In this document: positions 1 to 12,614 of the stretch, piece by piece
Layout of the letters: each line of letters opens with the position of its first letter
How positions within the stretch are numbered: position 1 is the first letter of the stretch
Source: Hyperoplus lanceolatus
Taxonomy: Eukaryota; Chordata; Actinopteri; Uranoscopiformes; Ammodytidae
Assembly: GCA_026929865.2 (NCBI GenBank)
Contig: CM049414.1
Span: 4,409,001 to 4,473,000 of the forward strand
Reading direction: 5' to 3'
DNA length: 64,000 nt
Position numbers and translations under genes: made by a program
The notes under the pieces: generated by a model
Database searches by the model: none
What the model was told of the DNA's origin: nothing
Seen by the model: only the letters and a program-made list of their open reading frames with translations

Positions 1-219
1 TGTTTCAGGCAGGTCCAGCTGGGAGGAAGAAGAACCAGGACTAGGTGGAGAGAGTATATCTCCACAATGGCCTGTGATCGCATCGGGATCCCCCAGTCAG
101 AGATGGTCAATTTGGCTCTGGAAAGGAATGATTGGGTTCCCCTTCTAGAGCTGCGGACCTCTCGAACTGAACCCAAATTAGCGGTGAACGATGAGCAATA
201 TGTGATTGATGAATTCTGA
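1..219 (+). pseudogene. LINE reverse-transcriptase C-terminal tail, cut by the left edge
   Basis: An open frame of 72 codons runs in from the left edge and ends at TGA 217-219. It starts with an Arg-rich stretch containing GRRRTRTRWREYIS, followed by a CDRIGIP segment and ERNDWVPLLEL. This order (basic RTRWR-YIS block, then a W-x-x-LL block near the stop) is the usual C-terminal signature of fish non-LTR retrotransposon polyproteins, downstream of the reverse-transcriptase domain. It is an element-encoded fragment, not a host exon. The catalytic part would lie to the left of the window. The clade cannot be fixed from this tail alone. Confidence 0.6.
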
Positions 220-390
220 GTTTGTATATGTATCCACTATTTTGTGTCCTCTAAAATTCCACAATGGAATGAAAAAGAAGTGTTAACAATTTAATGATAA
301 AAGTTCCTGCATTGGATCAAAATGCAAAAAGGGGATTACATGGGGAGAAGTGAATGAGGGAAAAAGGGAGTGGTGTCTGACACAGTTATG

Positions 391-804
391 CCCTGCGTTC
401 CGAATCGCATACTTTCTACTATATAGTATGTAGATAAAAGATTTAGAATGTCCCGATTCTTGTGGCCAGATTTACAGTAGGATGGTTAGAAGTACCCGGA
501 TGTCCTACTTCATCCGGCCAAGATTGTTAGTGTTGAAAACTGCATCCTATTTGGGCGATTCTGACCCACAATCCGGTGCGCACGTAAAGTGACGTCACAT
601 CGACGAAGCCTCCATATGAAAACAAACAGGGATGCGACGGATATAAAAGCAAGAGGCAAGATCAAGGCGCAATGTTATGATGAAATAAAAGAGTAAAAGT
701 ATGTCCCAATTGTATGCCTACTGCATCCTAACTAGATTCTTTTTATCGTCGGATGTAGTATGTAGAATAGAAAAAAGAAAGAGTATGCGATTCGGAACGC
801 AGGG
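391..804. mobile_element. Palindromic non-autonomous DNA transposon (MITE), copy 1
   Basis: The first and last ~26 bases are near-perfect inverted repeats: CCCTGCGTTCCGAATCGCAT on the left, its complement at 779-804. Both ends continue into an ACTxTCTA/TAGTATGTAG type subterminal region. No transposase frame is present. A second copy in the opposite orientation lies at 60656-61057, which confirms the limits. The target duplication is not clear (ATG on both sides at most), so the superfamily is left open. Confidence 0.8.
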
Positions 805-1854
805 ATGGTGTCCGTGAATTTCTAATATTGTTGGTGCTAGTTAGCCTGCTCAAATGTTTTAGCTACTGTTACATACACAACACCAGTATGCAATGTTGTA
901 TGCATAATTCGAACTTGGTAATGTAATTTTATTAATGATAATTATTTCTTTACTGATGAATATCAATTTTAGCTTCATCTAAGTAGTTGCTTCACTGATA
1001 TAATATCTACTGTAGACGCACGCATGAACACATGCACAACCTCACACAAACACATCTTGAACCAATCATTGCACTAGACATTCATGAACATGGACATCTT
1101 GTTGCAAATGCAGTGAGAAAGGAATAGTTGCATGGGGGGGGGGGGGGAAGGCATCAGATGAATGTGTAAATGTATGCCAAGACCAAAAAAAACAGCACAG
1201 TACACTTTGCTTGTGCATTCCATGATGATTGGCACATTTCTTCTACAATATTCATGCGGTTTTACAATGATAAGTGACATGCTTGCAAACTAAAGGGTTG
1301 CTGACCACTGCATCCTGTTGGCCTGCTCTGGGATCACGAAAAAGTATCTGTTACAATGTATATTCTATATGTTTTAGATCCCTTCTAACTTCCGTATGTG
1401 GTCACTATGAAGTCTTTTCCCTCTGCTTGCATGGTTTCTGCACTGGGAACTATCCAATGTAAAGGATTTCAAGGTCCATTGAAGCTCAATTGAAGAGGTC
1501 ATTTTTTTACTGCTTTGGAGGTGGTGTTTGTGGTAAGAAGAGGCGGGGAAGGCCAAACCCAATGTCTTAAACACCTCCAATGCTATTTTGTTTATGCTTT
1601 TCTGGAATGGGTGTCAGTGTTTACCAAATTATGCAGAGTTAAAAATAACCACGGTGCACAAAGACACGAAGGGAAAGAGCAACGCTGGCAGCTCCCACAG
1701 ACGCCATACGCAAACATTTAAGAGTCATTGCACATTTCTTTACTGATATTCAGAAACTGGGTAACTTTAAAATTGACATAGGATGGGAAAATGTGATGTT
1801 CATTATGGGTCGACGGATGGAACCTCACTGACCCTGAACATCATTTGACAACTG
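805..1854. other. Non-coding stretch, nothing recognised
   Basis: No exon, RNA gene or clear transposon end was recognised. There is a run of 16 G residues near 1133-1148. Short open frames here lack coding character. Confidence 0.5.
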
Positions 1855-2240
1855 CAGTGGCGGACTCAGACTGTTTGAAGGGCAGGGGCAAAAAAATAAA
1901 AAGGGCACATTCTGGAAACATGGGGCCCCACCAGCGCACGCAGTGGCTTTTCTAAAGGCAGCACTGCCTGGAAGGCCCTATCCCCTAACCTTAGCAAGCG
2001 CTGCCATGAAGGTCCCGTTCTTACTTGTTACATCTCCATGTAGCACTTACTTGTGGCACTTAATAATTTGGTTTATTTGAAGCTATAGTTGGCTACTTAC
2101 TTGATTCTTGTTGTTCTGAGTTTGTACCTTCATTGTTGAATGCACTTAATGGAAGTGGCTTTGGATAAAAGCGTCAGCTAAAGAAAAAGTAATGTAACAA
2201 AACACCAAACACTGTGTTTCTAGATCTTAAAAAAACGGTT

Positions 2241-2612
2241 GGGCTCATACAATTAAAAGGGGGGTCTGGGGGTCCCCCCCCCAAATTCTTTTTTAGCTTC
2301 AATGACACTGTTTCCCCTTATTCTAGCGACTTTATAAACACCAAAATGGAAGCCTCCCATCGGAGAGAGCGAGAGAGAGAGAGAGAGCTTAAAGATTGCT
2401 TCTGATCCACTCCTGGGGGCCCCAGCCACAAGGTCAGGGGGCCGAAAGACGGGCGCTGAATAGGGCCTGAAGAATAGGGCCACAGTGGGGGTGCCTGTGG
2501 AGGACTGGGTGATGTGAAACCTACAATTAAAAGGGGGTCCCCCCCAGAATTTTTTTTAGCCTCAAAGACACTGTTTCCCCTTATTATAGGGACTTTATAA
2601 ACACAAAAATGA
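2241..2612 (+). repeat. Internal direct duplication of the hAT element with GA microsatellite
   Basis: A ~90-base block at 2241-2340 (ACAATTAAAAGGGG, a C run, CTGTTTCCCCTTATT, GGGACTTTATAAACAC-like end) recurs at 2522-2612 with a few differences. Between the copies lies a GA-rich microsatellite at about 2364-2390. The block also resembles the C-rich end of the hAT element at 55790. Confidence 0.7.
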
Positions 2613-3988
2613 GTTGTTCACATCATTGTGCTCTTTCACATTTTAGCCAAAGAAGGGAGGATGACTTGCTGTTTTCATCTTTACTAACATTTAAGTAAAA
2701 ATTAGACAGGAGAAAATTAAATGTGCCGCAACCATACAGTCTTCGACGCTAACAGCCAGCTACGGAAAAATGTAAGGAAGTTTTCCTTCGTGTTGAGGTG
2801 ATAGCTGACTATTATCGTCTCTCTTGCAGGAAATGACCTATTCTTAAATGAGGACCGGATCTTGAACGCTCAAAAAATGTATATCAATTTTAAATGGATT
2901 AAAGCCACTACGAGTAAGTCGGCACGTTGGCGACACCTTTGAACAAAAGCGGTAGTATTTTAACGACGCCAGCTGTCGTGAAGCTGTTTTCTAGCTCCTG
3001 CAGGGAGTGCAAGATTCAAATAATCAGGAAGCAATATGGTGCGTGTCCGTGTGTTGAAAGTGTGGAGGGCACCGGACTCTTTTCGGCTCTGTGAGTCTAT
3101 GGGTGACACAGCATCAACTAATGGCAGTAAGTGCTAAACACACCTGATTGCAATGAGTTGATGCATTGTCATCTCTCACGGAGCTGAACGTGTCCGTGTC
3201 CTCACACCAAGCGAATGAACGAGAGATGGCAGTTAGTTAGTATGGATCACGATGAGGTAATGTGTTTATGTTGTAAATAATGACTATTTCAGATGAATAA
3301 TGGTCATCTGATGATGCTGGTGAGGCAAAGTAAACTTTGTTTTAGTAGGCTACCGCTCATTCATTTAGGAGTAAACACTGCAGTCTAGGTTCGCTGCGTG
3401 AAATTGTGTATACGTTGCTTGGCAACGCCCTCCCGCCCGCCTACCACTCTCCCTTTTAGCTTTTCTTCATTGCATTTTCTTTTTTTTCTTTGATGGTTCA
3501 GCCCCGTTATCAGTCATTATGAACAAACAACTGTCTCAAACAAGGCTCCCGCTCCCCTTCCCTCACCTGGAGCCATAGGCTTCTCAAATCGCGTTCCTGC
3601 GCCACACTGAAATCTGCGACCAATACGGATATGTGACCATAGAGCATGCACGCGTGAACCGAAAATCGGACTGGGTGTACGACCAGATCAAATGCAGTAA
3701 TAAAAACTATATAAAAAAGTCTTTCTTTGCACAGATGGTCTCTTTTGCTGTTAAAGGTAATTCATGATTATGAGAGGAAACATGAGGCTGTTTAAAAGAT
3801 ATTTAAATGTTACTCGTTGCTGCTTTAAGCAAACTGAAAATATCAAATTTTTCTAACTTGGCATGTAATTGCGCTTTCCACTATGGGTATGGACAACGCC
3901 TCTTTTGCATTCCCCGTTCGTCAGCTACCAAAGAGAGGAACGTCTGCACCTCATTAGCTAACCACAACATGTATTTTCGGTTTGCTCC

Positions 3989-4140
3989 AGAGGGCACATC
4001 ATCATCATTTAGGCCTATTGTATGGAGGGGCAACCTAGGGCACTCAATCATTTTTGTTCACGTGTAAAGGGCAGCCAATAAGGCACTTTCTCTCGTTTAC
4101 ACCAACATAGAGGGCACTTTAACAACACTTTTTCAACCAT
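3989..4140 (+). repeat. Left arm of a direct duplication flanking the minisatellite
   Basis: AGAGGGCACATCATCAT through TTTTTCAACCAT is repeated at 4572-4721 with about 15-20% divergence. The paired arms bracket the GGGCA minisatellite. Confidence 0.75.
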
Positions 4141-4545
4141 GGAGACACCAGAAGGGCAGAAGAAGGGCACTAGAAGGGTTCCAGACAGGCAGAAGGGCAC
4201 TAGAAGGGCAGAAGGGTACCAGACGGGCAGAAGGGCACTACCACAGCACCAGATGGGCAGAAGGGCACTAGAAGGGTACCAGGCGGGCAGAAGGGCACCA
4301 GAAGGGCAGAAGGGCACTAGAAGGGTATCAGACGGGCAGAAGGGTACCAGAAGGGCAGAAGGGCACTAGAAGGGTACCAGGTGGGCAGAAGGGCACCAGA
4401 AGGGCAGAAGGGCACTAGAAGGGTATCAGACGGGCAGAAGTGCAGTAGAAGGGCACTACCACAGCACCAGAAAGGCAGAAGGGCACTATCAGGGCACTAG
4501 AAGAGCACCAGACGGGCAGAAGGGCACTAGAAGGGCACTCATTAA
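4141..4545 (+). repeat. GGGCA minisatellite inside the hAT element
   Basis: About 400 bases of imperfect units near 28-32 bases, built from AGAAGGGCAC, TAGAAGGGTACCAG and ACGGGCAG blocks. I count about 26 GGGCA words on the + strand. The same AGGGCA word occurs next to the left terminus (AAGGGCAGGGGC near 1877) and in both flanking arms, so the array looks like an expansion of a subterminal motif of the transposon. Both strands stay open by chance because the units avoid stop codons; this is not a protein gene. Confidence 0.8.
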
Positions 4546-4571
4546 GGCACATCATCGAATGTTCTTATTCT

Positions 4572-4721
4572 AGAGGGCACATCATCATAATTTATTGTAT
4601 GAAGGGGCACCCTAGAGGGCACCCAATCATGTTTTGCACATGAAAAGGGCAGCCAATAAGGCATTTTCCTCTCGTTTTCACCACTCTTGAGGGCACTTTA
4701 GCGCGCTTTTTCAACCATTGA
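4572..4721 (+). repeat. Right arm of the direct duplication flanking the minisatellite
   Basis: Matches 3989-4140 from AGAGGGCACATCATCAT to TTTTTCAACCAT. It is followed by a C run (4731-4744) and the right hAT terminus. Confidence 0.75.
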
Positions 4722-4762
4722 GCCATTGAACCCCCCCCCCCCCCACCCTGAGTCCGCCACTG

Positions 4763-7700
4763 GACAGCTGACAGCATTTGACCTGTGCTGTTTTTGGATT
4801 CCAAAAACACATTCCTTCTCGTTTCTGTTGACTGAACTGATCTCAAAAACATGTCAGCTCCAAACCTTTTTTCTAAATTCATACAACAAAATGAGTGTAG
4901 CCTGTACCACAGAGACTCATTATCAATTTTTGTTCTTAAAATTCATATACTCTTCTAATGCAAACTAAAAAGATCCCGTTTTCTGTTTGTACTTTTCAAA
5001 CTTGAAAGCAGGTAGTTGTTTTTTGATGGGTGCAACGATATGACACGGATTTGTGAGCCATACTACATGCTACTGATATGCTTAAGTTTTGATCATAAGG
5101 TTTCTAGCCCTGCAATGGCTGTGTGTGCATGATGTCAACCCCAGGTTTACTGTTACGGTTTTAGTCTATTTTCTTTCAATTTACGCCAGAAGCATTCATT
5201 TTGTATGTACTGTTATGAGGAGTAAATATACTGTAGAATCATGATTTTAGAACGTACTGTAGCAGTCACATCTGCCTTTCTAATCCGGAGGAGACTTGAT
5301 TTTCTTTCGTTCTTTCTTATCCAAATTGAGGGTCTGAGGGTATATATTTATATATTGTACAGCTTGTAAAGCTCACTGAGACTAATGAGGCTTGACTTGA
5401 CATTTATTGTGGCAGAACGGAATCTTTTTAATATAGGACTTCTCATTGCCGCAAATAGTCTCTCCTCAACCCACCTGTTGGGTTTTTATTTTTGAATTAA
5501 CATACTACCGATGAACCCAGATCTTGGCATATAGAAGTACGTCTTTATGTTATTGTAAAACCAGTGTTTATCAGCCCTGGTGGCCTGTGTCCTAAGTATA
5601 CTGGAATCTTTGTGGATTTTCTTCGCTGGGCTGCTCCCCTAGCTCAGGTCTGTTGTTGTTTTTGTCGGTTTTAGATTTTATTTTAGGTGTTGGGCTGGAA
5701 GGTTCCCTGAGAACCATTCTTAGTACGATGGGAAGAATGCATAAGGAAGTTGACGCACTTGGATCGTTCTTTCCTCTCCAATCCAAAGAAACCCAGCATC
5801 CATCAGCTAAAATGAATAAGGAGCAAGTCACGAATAGCATTTATCTCATAAGCAGTATAAATAGCTCTGGTTTGACTTTTACCATAGTTGATGAATAGAT
5901 AGGAAACATTGACATGTAATCAGATGTAGTAAGCTATTATACCCATTACAGTAGCTTAAATAAGACTTAATATGTAATCTTAGAGTAAATATGCATAGTG
6001 CTTTGAGATGAATATCTAAAAGGATATAAATGCTATCGGTGTTGTTGTGAAATATTTAAAAAAGTTCCATACTCCATCTGTAGCATTTTGATGCAGCCAG
6101 ATAAACTGTTGATGAATGGGCGAAACACATCAAAGCATGTGTGTTTATAGGGATAGATGAAAAAGAACACAGTGAGGCTGTGGAAGAATTATACAAATCT
6201 CATTACAGTCTTTCAGCTGCACTGAGACATGTAACACAGTCCGAAGGTTCCTGACTCCAAAAAAAGGGATGGGTGGAGGTCATGTTTCCAAAGGTCACTA
6301 ATGGACAGTTTTACAGCCTTGAATCTAAAGTTGTTAACATCAAAACTGATTGCTATAATTTAGAGGGTATTGTTTCAAAATCCATCTTTTATCTATATGC
6401 TTAACTTTTGTGTAAAACACTGGCAATGGAACTAAGAATGTAATGATAAAGAAAAATGCTAAATAAAACAGTGGACACTTTTTAAATTACTAAGACAAAA
6501 GCTAAAGTCTAAGGGTTCAGTAAGCTTGAAATTAACTACTGTAGATGTACAACTACGCCCAAAGAGATTTATACCTCTTCTGAATGGCCACGTTTGAAGA
6601 AGGGGCGAAAAGCTCGCCATCAAAGTTTCCTCCTAGTTCTTTGCAGTGGTTCCCCATTCTCTCTTCAAGAATGCATTCAATTTGACAAACAGTGATAAGG
6701 CCAAACAGTTTCGGACAGTCACTCTTGAAAGGCATTTACTGTTTGTCCTTCGTTAAAAAGTGACATTTAGCAATAAATGTATATCTTGGTTTAATTTCTC
6801 ACATACTAAAACCTAAGAACAAATTAATCCCAGCTTTTTAAAAGTTACATTTCACTGCAATTTGTGGGTCGCCTTGCTAAGGCTATTCAGCCCGCAACCA
6901 CCCGCCCCTGCAAGGTCTATCGCCTCAACCCACCTGCTACCGCAAGGTTTTGTCCATAAAACTTTCCTGCTGATGATAATGCTAATGGACTTACGCAAAT
7001 CACGCAATTCCGCTGAGGCACGAGCCCTTGACAGATTCAAATTAAAGCGTTTCTGTAGGTGAGATGCTTGCGGTCTAGTCTAAACAGTGGGTAAGCAATG
7101 GTCTCTGGACTGTCTCTTTCTCTCTCTTCACCCACTCACATCCTCACTCACTCACTACACTTGTAGATTCCTTTGAATGCTCATACCGGCAGTACCGCTG
7201 TCATCCCGCTATTATGCATACCTCCATCATTAGGGTTTAAGGTAGAGTCATATTTTGGTAAACTTTGAAATGAGAATTGGCCCGCCTGAACAATTGAAAG
7301 CCATGTTGACAGTGGAAACACAATATTTTGTGTGTGAATCGGTGTAAATGCACAAAACCAGTTAGCGGGCCAGCTAGCTTGGTGTGAGTAGCTGGCGCAA
7401 GAATGTTAACAGGTTAACAATACCAATGTCATATTTTCAAATACTTAAATTTGTGGGTGAGTGCAAAAAAAATGACTGCCAGCTAGCTTGCCATGACTAG
7501 CTGGTTAGAGATTGTAACAATTGAATTAGTTTATTATCAACGTAGCCCACTAACTAGCCCCTCATGTATTGTCTGTGTGAACAAGCTTCAGATTTTTTTT
7601 GCATGTGTTCGTGCGCCATTAGAAAAAAGTTGCTTGAATCCTTCTTCAGTTCATGTGAAGGTCATTCAATTACCTCCTATAAAAATGAAATGCATCATTT

Positions 7701-8853
7701 GGTGAGGAGTTGGTGGAAGATTTGACTCATGTATCATACAGGGGGCTGCCTGTAAAACTATAATGACCACTGGTTAGGTGACCTTAGCCAGCCTCCTCTA
7801 CACTATAATTTCTGTGAGTACATTAAAGCCACATTTTCTGAGACGTTTAAAAAAAGAATATCAAAACTGTTTTCTTTTTGGGCCATTGGCTTTATGCACC
7901 AACACCCGTTTGATGGTATGCAAGCTAAGTAGCTCCTGCTGAGAGTAGTGAAAAGGACTGATTAAACTTTTTTTGAAACCAATCAATTTAGTTTTGTTGC
8001 TTAAAATACTGCAAGATATGTTGTAACTATATTACTGTAAGAGCATTTTCTGAGCAGAATATGCATAATGTGGAGCAGCTGAGGAAGTAAGGCCGAATTT
8101 TCCTCGGTAAACTAAGCCTTGGTGAATGGGCATGTCTACTGGTTTTTATGGTGATCCGGCAAACCCCCCAAACAAGGTGGCTTTTAAGTCAGCAGTTTCT
8201 TTTTCAAACATGGCATTAAGCTTCAAAAATACCAAACTGTTCTCATCAAATCCACCACGTCTCCGACCGCTCATTCACCTCAGCATCCACTGCTAAATTA
8301 ACTGCTGAATTTGTTTAGCTTCGCAAAAAAAAGCAAATGCTCCGAGCTTATGTGTCTGTCTCCTTCTGCCCTAAAGCTGTGGTTTGTTGTTTGATTCTCC
8401 TCCTGCACAATAAAATCCCCTTGCAATCTTTCAGCGTTTTTTCACCGGATCCAACTTCTTCACTAAAGACAACTCACCAACCAGTAGTTTGTGCCATTAT
8501 TATAGTCTATTATTGAAATCATTCACCACTTGATTACTTTGAAACTTGCATTTCCATGCTGATTCTGGTTTGGTCACAGTAAATCTTTTTCTTTTCATAA
8601 ACACACGGTTGTCTTAAATGATCCTGTCACGAAGGGTGCATGACCATGTGCCACTCGAATGTTGACATAGCAACCGTTTCCGTGTTTTTACAGCTTCATA
8701 AAGATTTAAGTTAGACGGTGAGGTCATCCGTGCCGCAGGCCTTCAACCTAAATTAGTGTGCAAAGTGGCAAGCTGAGTTAATTTGATATCTTTTTTTTTG
8801 GGGCATTTTAAATGTTGCCACAGTAATAGCTTGCAAATGAGGCAGACGTTGTC
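4763..8853. other. Non-coding stretch, nothing firmly recognised
   Basis: AT-rich sequence with only short open frames. None shows a family motif. A minus-strand frame of 60 codons at 6553-6735 and the paired frames at 6852-7062 were inspected and have no recognisable domain. No nt5dc1 N-terminal exon (HAD motif FDLDHT) was seen here. Confidence 0.45.
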
Positions 8854-9012
8854 GGGGGGGCACTGGTGGTGTAGTGGTTAGAGCGCCCTCCCCTCGTAAG
8901 GCTTAGGCCTTGTTTCCGCAGACCCGGGTCCTCTCTGCATGTCATTTTACAACATTTAAACTCTGTCTCTCCACACTGGGCATGAAAAATGCACCAAAAT
9001 TATATTTAAAAC
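8854..9012 (+). mobile_element. tRNA-derived SINE
   Basis: Starts GGGGGGGCACTGGTGGTGTA and contains an A-box-like TGGTGTAGTGGTTAGAGCG, followed by a degenerate B-box region, CTCTCTGCATGTCATT, CTCTGTCTCTCC and a GAAAAATGCACCAAAA tail. The CTCTGCATGTCA...CTGTCTCT...ATGCCAAAAA 3' half is shared with the copies at 13120 and 42612, so this is one SINE family. Confidence 0.75.
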
Positions 9013-10011
9013 AATGTGGCAAACGTTGTCTTCTTAGAGGGATGGATAATCGCCATGTATTAGTGATAGTATCTGAAATATTTTCTCTGTCACTTTCTCT
9101 GGCAAAAGTGTAAGAGTAAAAAAGACCATGGCTTTTGTCATCAAATCTGTTGACCATAGAAATGTAGTTTTTACTGTATTTGTACAGTTTTGCTTGAGAT
9201 TTAAGCCTCCACCAAAATGCATTTGTAGGAACGGAATTTAATTTGTGACGATCACATGCCTGGCAAATGAGTTGATAAATCCATTCACCGATATTGTATC
9301 AGAGTGGCAACGGGAATCGTGAGGATAGTTTCCTCACACCTTGGGAAATTGAACTAAAGCTACCTGCATGTAATATGAGTTAATCAAACCTTCAAAGCCC
9401 TAGCACAATGGAGTTGTGAAGTAATGCAACCTTCTGTCTGGCCAGCTTTGACTGTCATCCATCGGTTTGAAGAATGGTGAGCCATGAGGGAGCTATATGT
9501 TTTTCGTATGTTTACAGTTTGCTGCCCAATATGCGTATTCAGGAAAGGCCACATTTACCTCCTGTCTCTGCCTCCTATCTCTGAGGACAGGGCTGCATGT
9601 AAACACCACCAATCCACAAGTGACATTTAAGTGTTAGTTCTCTTGTTTTAGGAACTGTGCCAGCCTATTTTCATGTATCAAATCATCTCTTTGCTCTTGA
9701 CTCCCTTTGTCCTTCCCTTGCAGCGTTCTAACAAACGTGGACAAATGTTCGGTGGGACGATGTCATACATCAGGGTGGGGATGCACACTGTTATGTCTCA
9801 CTCGCTAAATGATGCCGTAGCAATGTGCGTGCTTTGATCTGGCCCATGTTTGATCTCAGATAAGATCAATTTCTGTTTTGAATGCAACAATAACAGTTCT
9901 GTACAATATCAATAAACAAACACTGAACTAGTCAGTGGGGTCAACCAGGTTTACCCTGCGGTGGGATGGATGGCACTGCAATCTTGGTCACATACACGTA
10001 TGAAACCATAA
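9013..10011. other. Non-coding stretch, nothing recognised
   Basis: No exon, repeat terminus or RNA gene recognised. Short frames at 8910-9222 overlap the SINE and are not coding. Confidence 0.45.
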
Positions 10012-10014
10012 TTA

Positions 10015-10328
10015 AAGGTGGAGTCAGCTTTGTGTCAAAATCACTTGTCCCAAAAGCAGTTGATAACTCCTCATGATATGTACGTCTGTGTGCGCTGAAA
10101 AACAATCTGGCGTTAATACACAGTAAACTGGCATGTTGCTACCCTGTTCTCGCTTTTGTTTACGTACACTTTGTTTACATACCATAAAGAGCCTCGCCTG
10201 TGTATAAACACTGGATTTTTTTCAGTGCACACACAATCAACAGTGGTTATCGGGGATTGTGAGATATTCACTGATTTTGACTAAAAGGTATTTTGACAAG
10301 CGTTCTACAGAATCGCTGACTCCACCTT
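10015..10328. mobile_element. PIF/Harbinger-type MITE, copy 1
   Basis: Inverted termini AAGGTGGAGTCAGC (10015-10028) and GCTGACTCCACCTT (10315-10328) are flanked by the trinucleotide TTA on both sides (10012-10014 and 10329-10331). A TWA target is typical of PIF/Harbinger. The body includes AACACTGGATTTTTT and GTGCACACACA words found again in the relatives at 51960 and 52331. No transposase is encoded. Confidence 0.8.
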
Positions 10329-10690
10329 TTATCATAAGATTGGATTGGAAGTCTTTACGTCTTTTTAATATTGACATTTGTATTTTAAACAATACAAAGA
10401 AGACATCGGTCAAGTTATCCAAGTCAGAGCTTTCATTCTTATAACATAAGAATATCTACCTCATAGACTGACCATCTCCTGCCTTATAGTTATAAGAAGG
10501 TCATGTGCATTTATGTCAACCATTTTTTCAATGGAACATCTGATTTCTATTCCCAGGTATTTCATGCACTTTGGCTTCCACCTGAAAGCGGCAGAACCCA
10601 AAAGTTAGATGGTTGAAGAAATAGTTTGGCCTCGCTAATTAACGAGACAGTAGCTTGTCGCATGGATTGATTAGCTACTCTATCATTAAA

Positions 10691-10900
10691 TCACACAATT
10701 AGAAGTTGTATTAGAGTGTCTTGGACACACTTAAAGTACTCACTTGTGTTACCATCGTTGCCTGCTGTTTTACAAGTTGCAAGGGATTTGATAAGTGATT
10801 TAATTTCATTCTCCAGGAAAGGTGATTCTGATGATTTCCCCTCTTCTACAGATAGGGTTGGAAGTTTTATATCTTTCCAAAATGGAAACATTTTCTGTGT
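10691..10900 (-). pseudogene. L1-type ORF2 fragment (start of the reverse-transcriptase region)
   Basis: On the minus strand a frame reads FWKDIKLPTLSVEEG, then ENEIKSLIKSLATCKTAGND. This fits the L1 ORF2 stretch just before the RT palm (a W-x-x-LxLPxLS linker, then E-x-x-xAI-xSL-xxxK-xPGxDG). The usual PGPDG is degraded to AGNDG, and no RT catalytic motif follows. It is a short decayed retrotransposon piece, independent of the L1 copy at 24964. Confidence 0.55.
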
Positions 10901-10961
10901 GCCATAAGATGTTTGTGAAAGCTTGATTGAATTGAACTTGATCATAAACCATGGTCCCATC

Positions 10962-11640
10962 CAGGGGTGGACTGGAACAAAAATTCGGCCCTGGCATTTG
11001 TTCCTTGACCGGCCAAATTTCACTGACTTGCTATATAATCGCAAATATTTTAGGCTCTTGGAGATTATTGCACCAGCATGCGGCAGCGCACTTACAGGCT
11101 TTTATAATGAAACAATACACACACTGAGGCAATTCAGTCTCTGACTGAAATCATAAAACTTAAAAATGAACCACCATAGAAACATAAAATGGAAAGTGAT
11201 ATTCTCACATAGCCTATTTTAGTTAAACGTGACACTCAAATGCTGTGATGATTAGCCTATTACTCGATCTCACACTGGATCAGTAGTTGGATTACTGCTG
11301 TTAGCCACGGGTAGATTAGCTTCTTTAATGTTGCTTTCACTGGCTTTGGCGGACAAGAACATCTGCGTTATCTTTGCACATTTAGCTGCACCAGCCTCTC
11401 GATCTTTCCCTTTTCTCGTAGTTTTCGGCACTTGACTCAATTTTTGTCATTGATAGGCACTAGTGCTTTTCACGTTAGCTTGTCATTGAAGTTGAACATA
11501 TGCAGTTTGAATCATGAAAAGGTAAACGTAAAAGTTTCAAACATAACCTCTGAACTGTCTGGGCCAGTCTACTTGGGGAGGGGCCCCCTCACTCGCCACT
11601 TCAATAGTGTTGATTAGGTTGTTATGATTCCATGTCCAGC
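10962..11640 (-). mobile_element. hAT-type element remnant with transposase N-terminus on the minus strand
   Basis: The left end reads CAGGGGTGGACTGGAACAAA, a common fish hAT terminus. The right end near 11600-11640 (GTCCAGCCCAGCCTCGCCC) is only loosely complementary, so the limit is approximate. On the minus strand around 11290-11430 a frame contains REAGAAKCAKITQMFLSAKA, which resembles the basic N-terminal region before the zinc-finger part of fish hAT-like transposases. The catalytic domain is missing. Confidence 0.5.
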
Positions 11641-12614
11641 CCAGCCTCGCCCTATTATAGTGTATGGATCCATCCTCATCATGTATGCTCCATCAGATTA
11701 GAAGTTTTTACTGTAGTATACTATATGGTGTAGTAACTATAGACTTGCGGAAAGAAATGGACCCCATGGACTGATGGAGAACTTATTTAAACCATCAGAC
11801 CACAACAGAGGGCATCTCCTCTCCGTGTCGTAAACAGAACTACCATGTCTAAGACTGAACTGTGCCGTTACACTTGTAGTGTGATGAAAGCTGGTAACTC
11901 CAAAAACCTCATTTAATGTCCCTATATTCTGTGAAGACAATAGTTGAATTGGCCTTTGATAGCCTGCTTCTCTGCCTGTGTGGTTGTGAACCACACAGGA
12001 AACACTTTAAGTATTTGCCATGTTGAATTTAAAAGACATTTGGGTTGTATTTTAAGGATACGAGTGGATTTAGGCCAACTGTGATGTCTTTACAGCAAGG
12101 AGCAATGGAGGGGGCAAGGGTCTTCACTAGAGTTGTGGTCCCTGATCCAAAACAAGGCAGTATTTATTCTATTACTTCCCCTCCATTCCCTTTCCCACTT
12201 GTGACCGGGCCCGCTAAAAGTCTAGCCGCACCAACGTTTGTACTGGAGCAATGGGATCATATCACTGGAATTACACAATCAGTGGCTCACTTGTAGAGAG
12301 TTCAAGTAAGACTTTGACGTGCTAACTTGTGTGGATGACCAATTTGAACTCATCCTGATAGTGCTGAGATTTGAGGATATAGAAACCAGAACAGTCCAAA
12401 ACACAGGAAGCTATAATATTAGCTAGGGGCTAACCGTACACAAAAGTGATCTTTTGGTACGTACTGTGGTTTTGAAGTCACTGTTCAGTTAGGTTCTCAG
12501 TTAAGAAGAAAAATGCAAAAAACTGCTTGTTGTTAATAAGGAACAAACTTTTAATTAGTTTAACAATAACAGTTAGAGGCATACTATGTGGAGTCCTGTG
12601 GAGTGGAGTCCCAC
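11641..12614. other. Non-coding stretch, nothing recognised
   Basis: No exon, repeat terminus or RNA gene recognised. The plus-strand frame at 12045-12296 has no domain and no splice support. Confidence 0.4.

Larger units (their letters stand above)
1855..4762. mobile_element. hAT-type DNA transposon, 2.9 kb, apparently non-autonomous
   Basis: The ends are exact 15-base inverted repeats: CAGTGGCGGACTCAG at 1855-1869 and CTGAGTCCGCCACTG at 4748-4762. They are flanked by 8-base target duplications that differ by one base, GACAACTG (1847-1854) and GACAGCTG (4763-4770). CAGTG termini with an 8-bp duplication are diagnostic of the hAT superfamily. No transposase frame with hAT motifs could be read on either strand, so it needs a helper. 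Inside are a ~90-bp tandem segmental repeat, a GA microsatellite and a GGGCA-rich minisatellite flanked by a direct duplication. Confidence 0.88.

Noticed and set aside
4048-4369. Overlapping open frames of 76-89 codons on both strands
   Set aside because: They exist only because the minisatellite units lack stop codons; the products are simple repeats of the units.
4141-4545. A CRISPR-like array of repeats
   Set aside because: Units abut without unique spacers and vary in sequence; it is a minisatellite in an animal genome.
6553-6735. A 60-codon minus-strand frame as a possible transposase exon
   Set aside because: No motif could be matched to a known family and no transposon ends were found around it.
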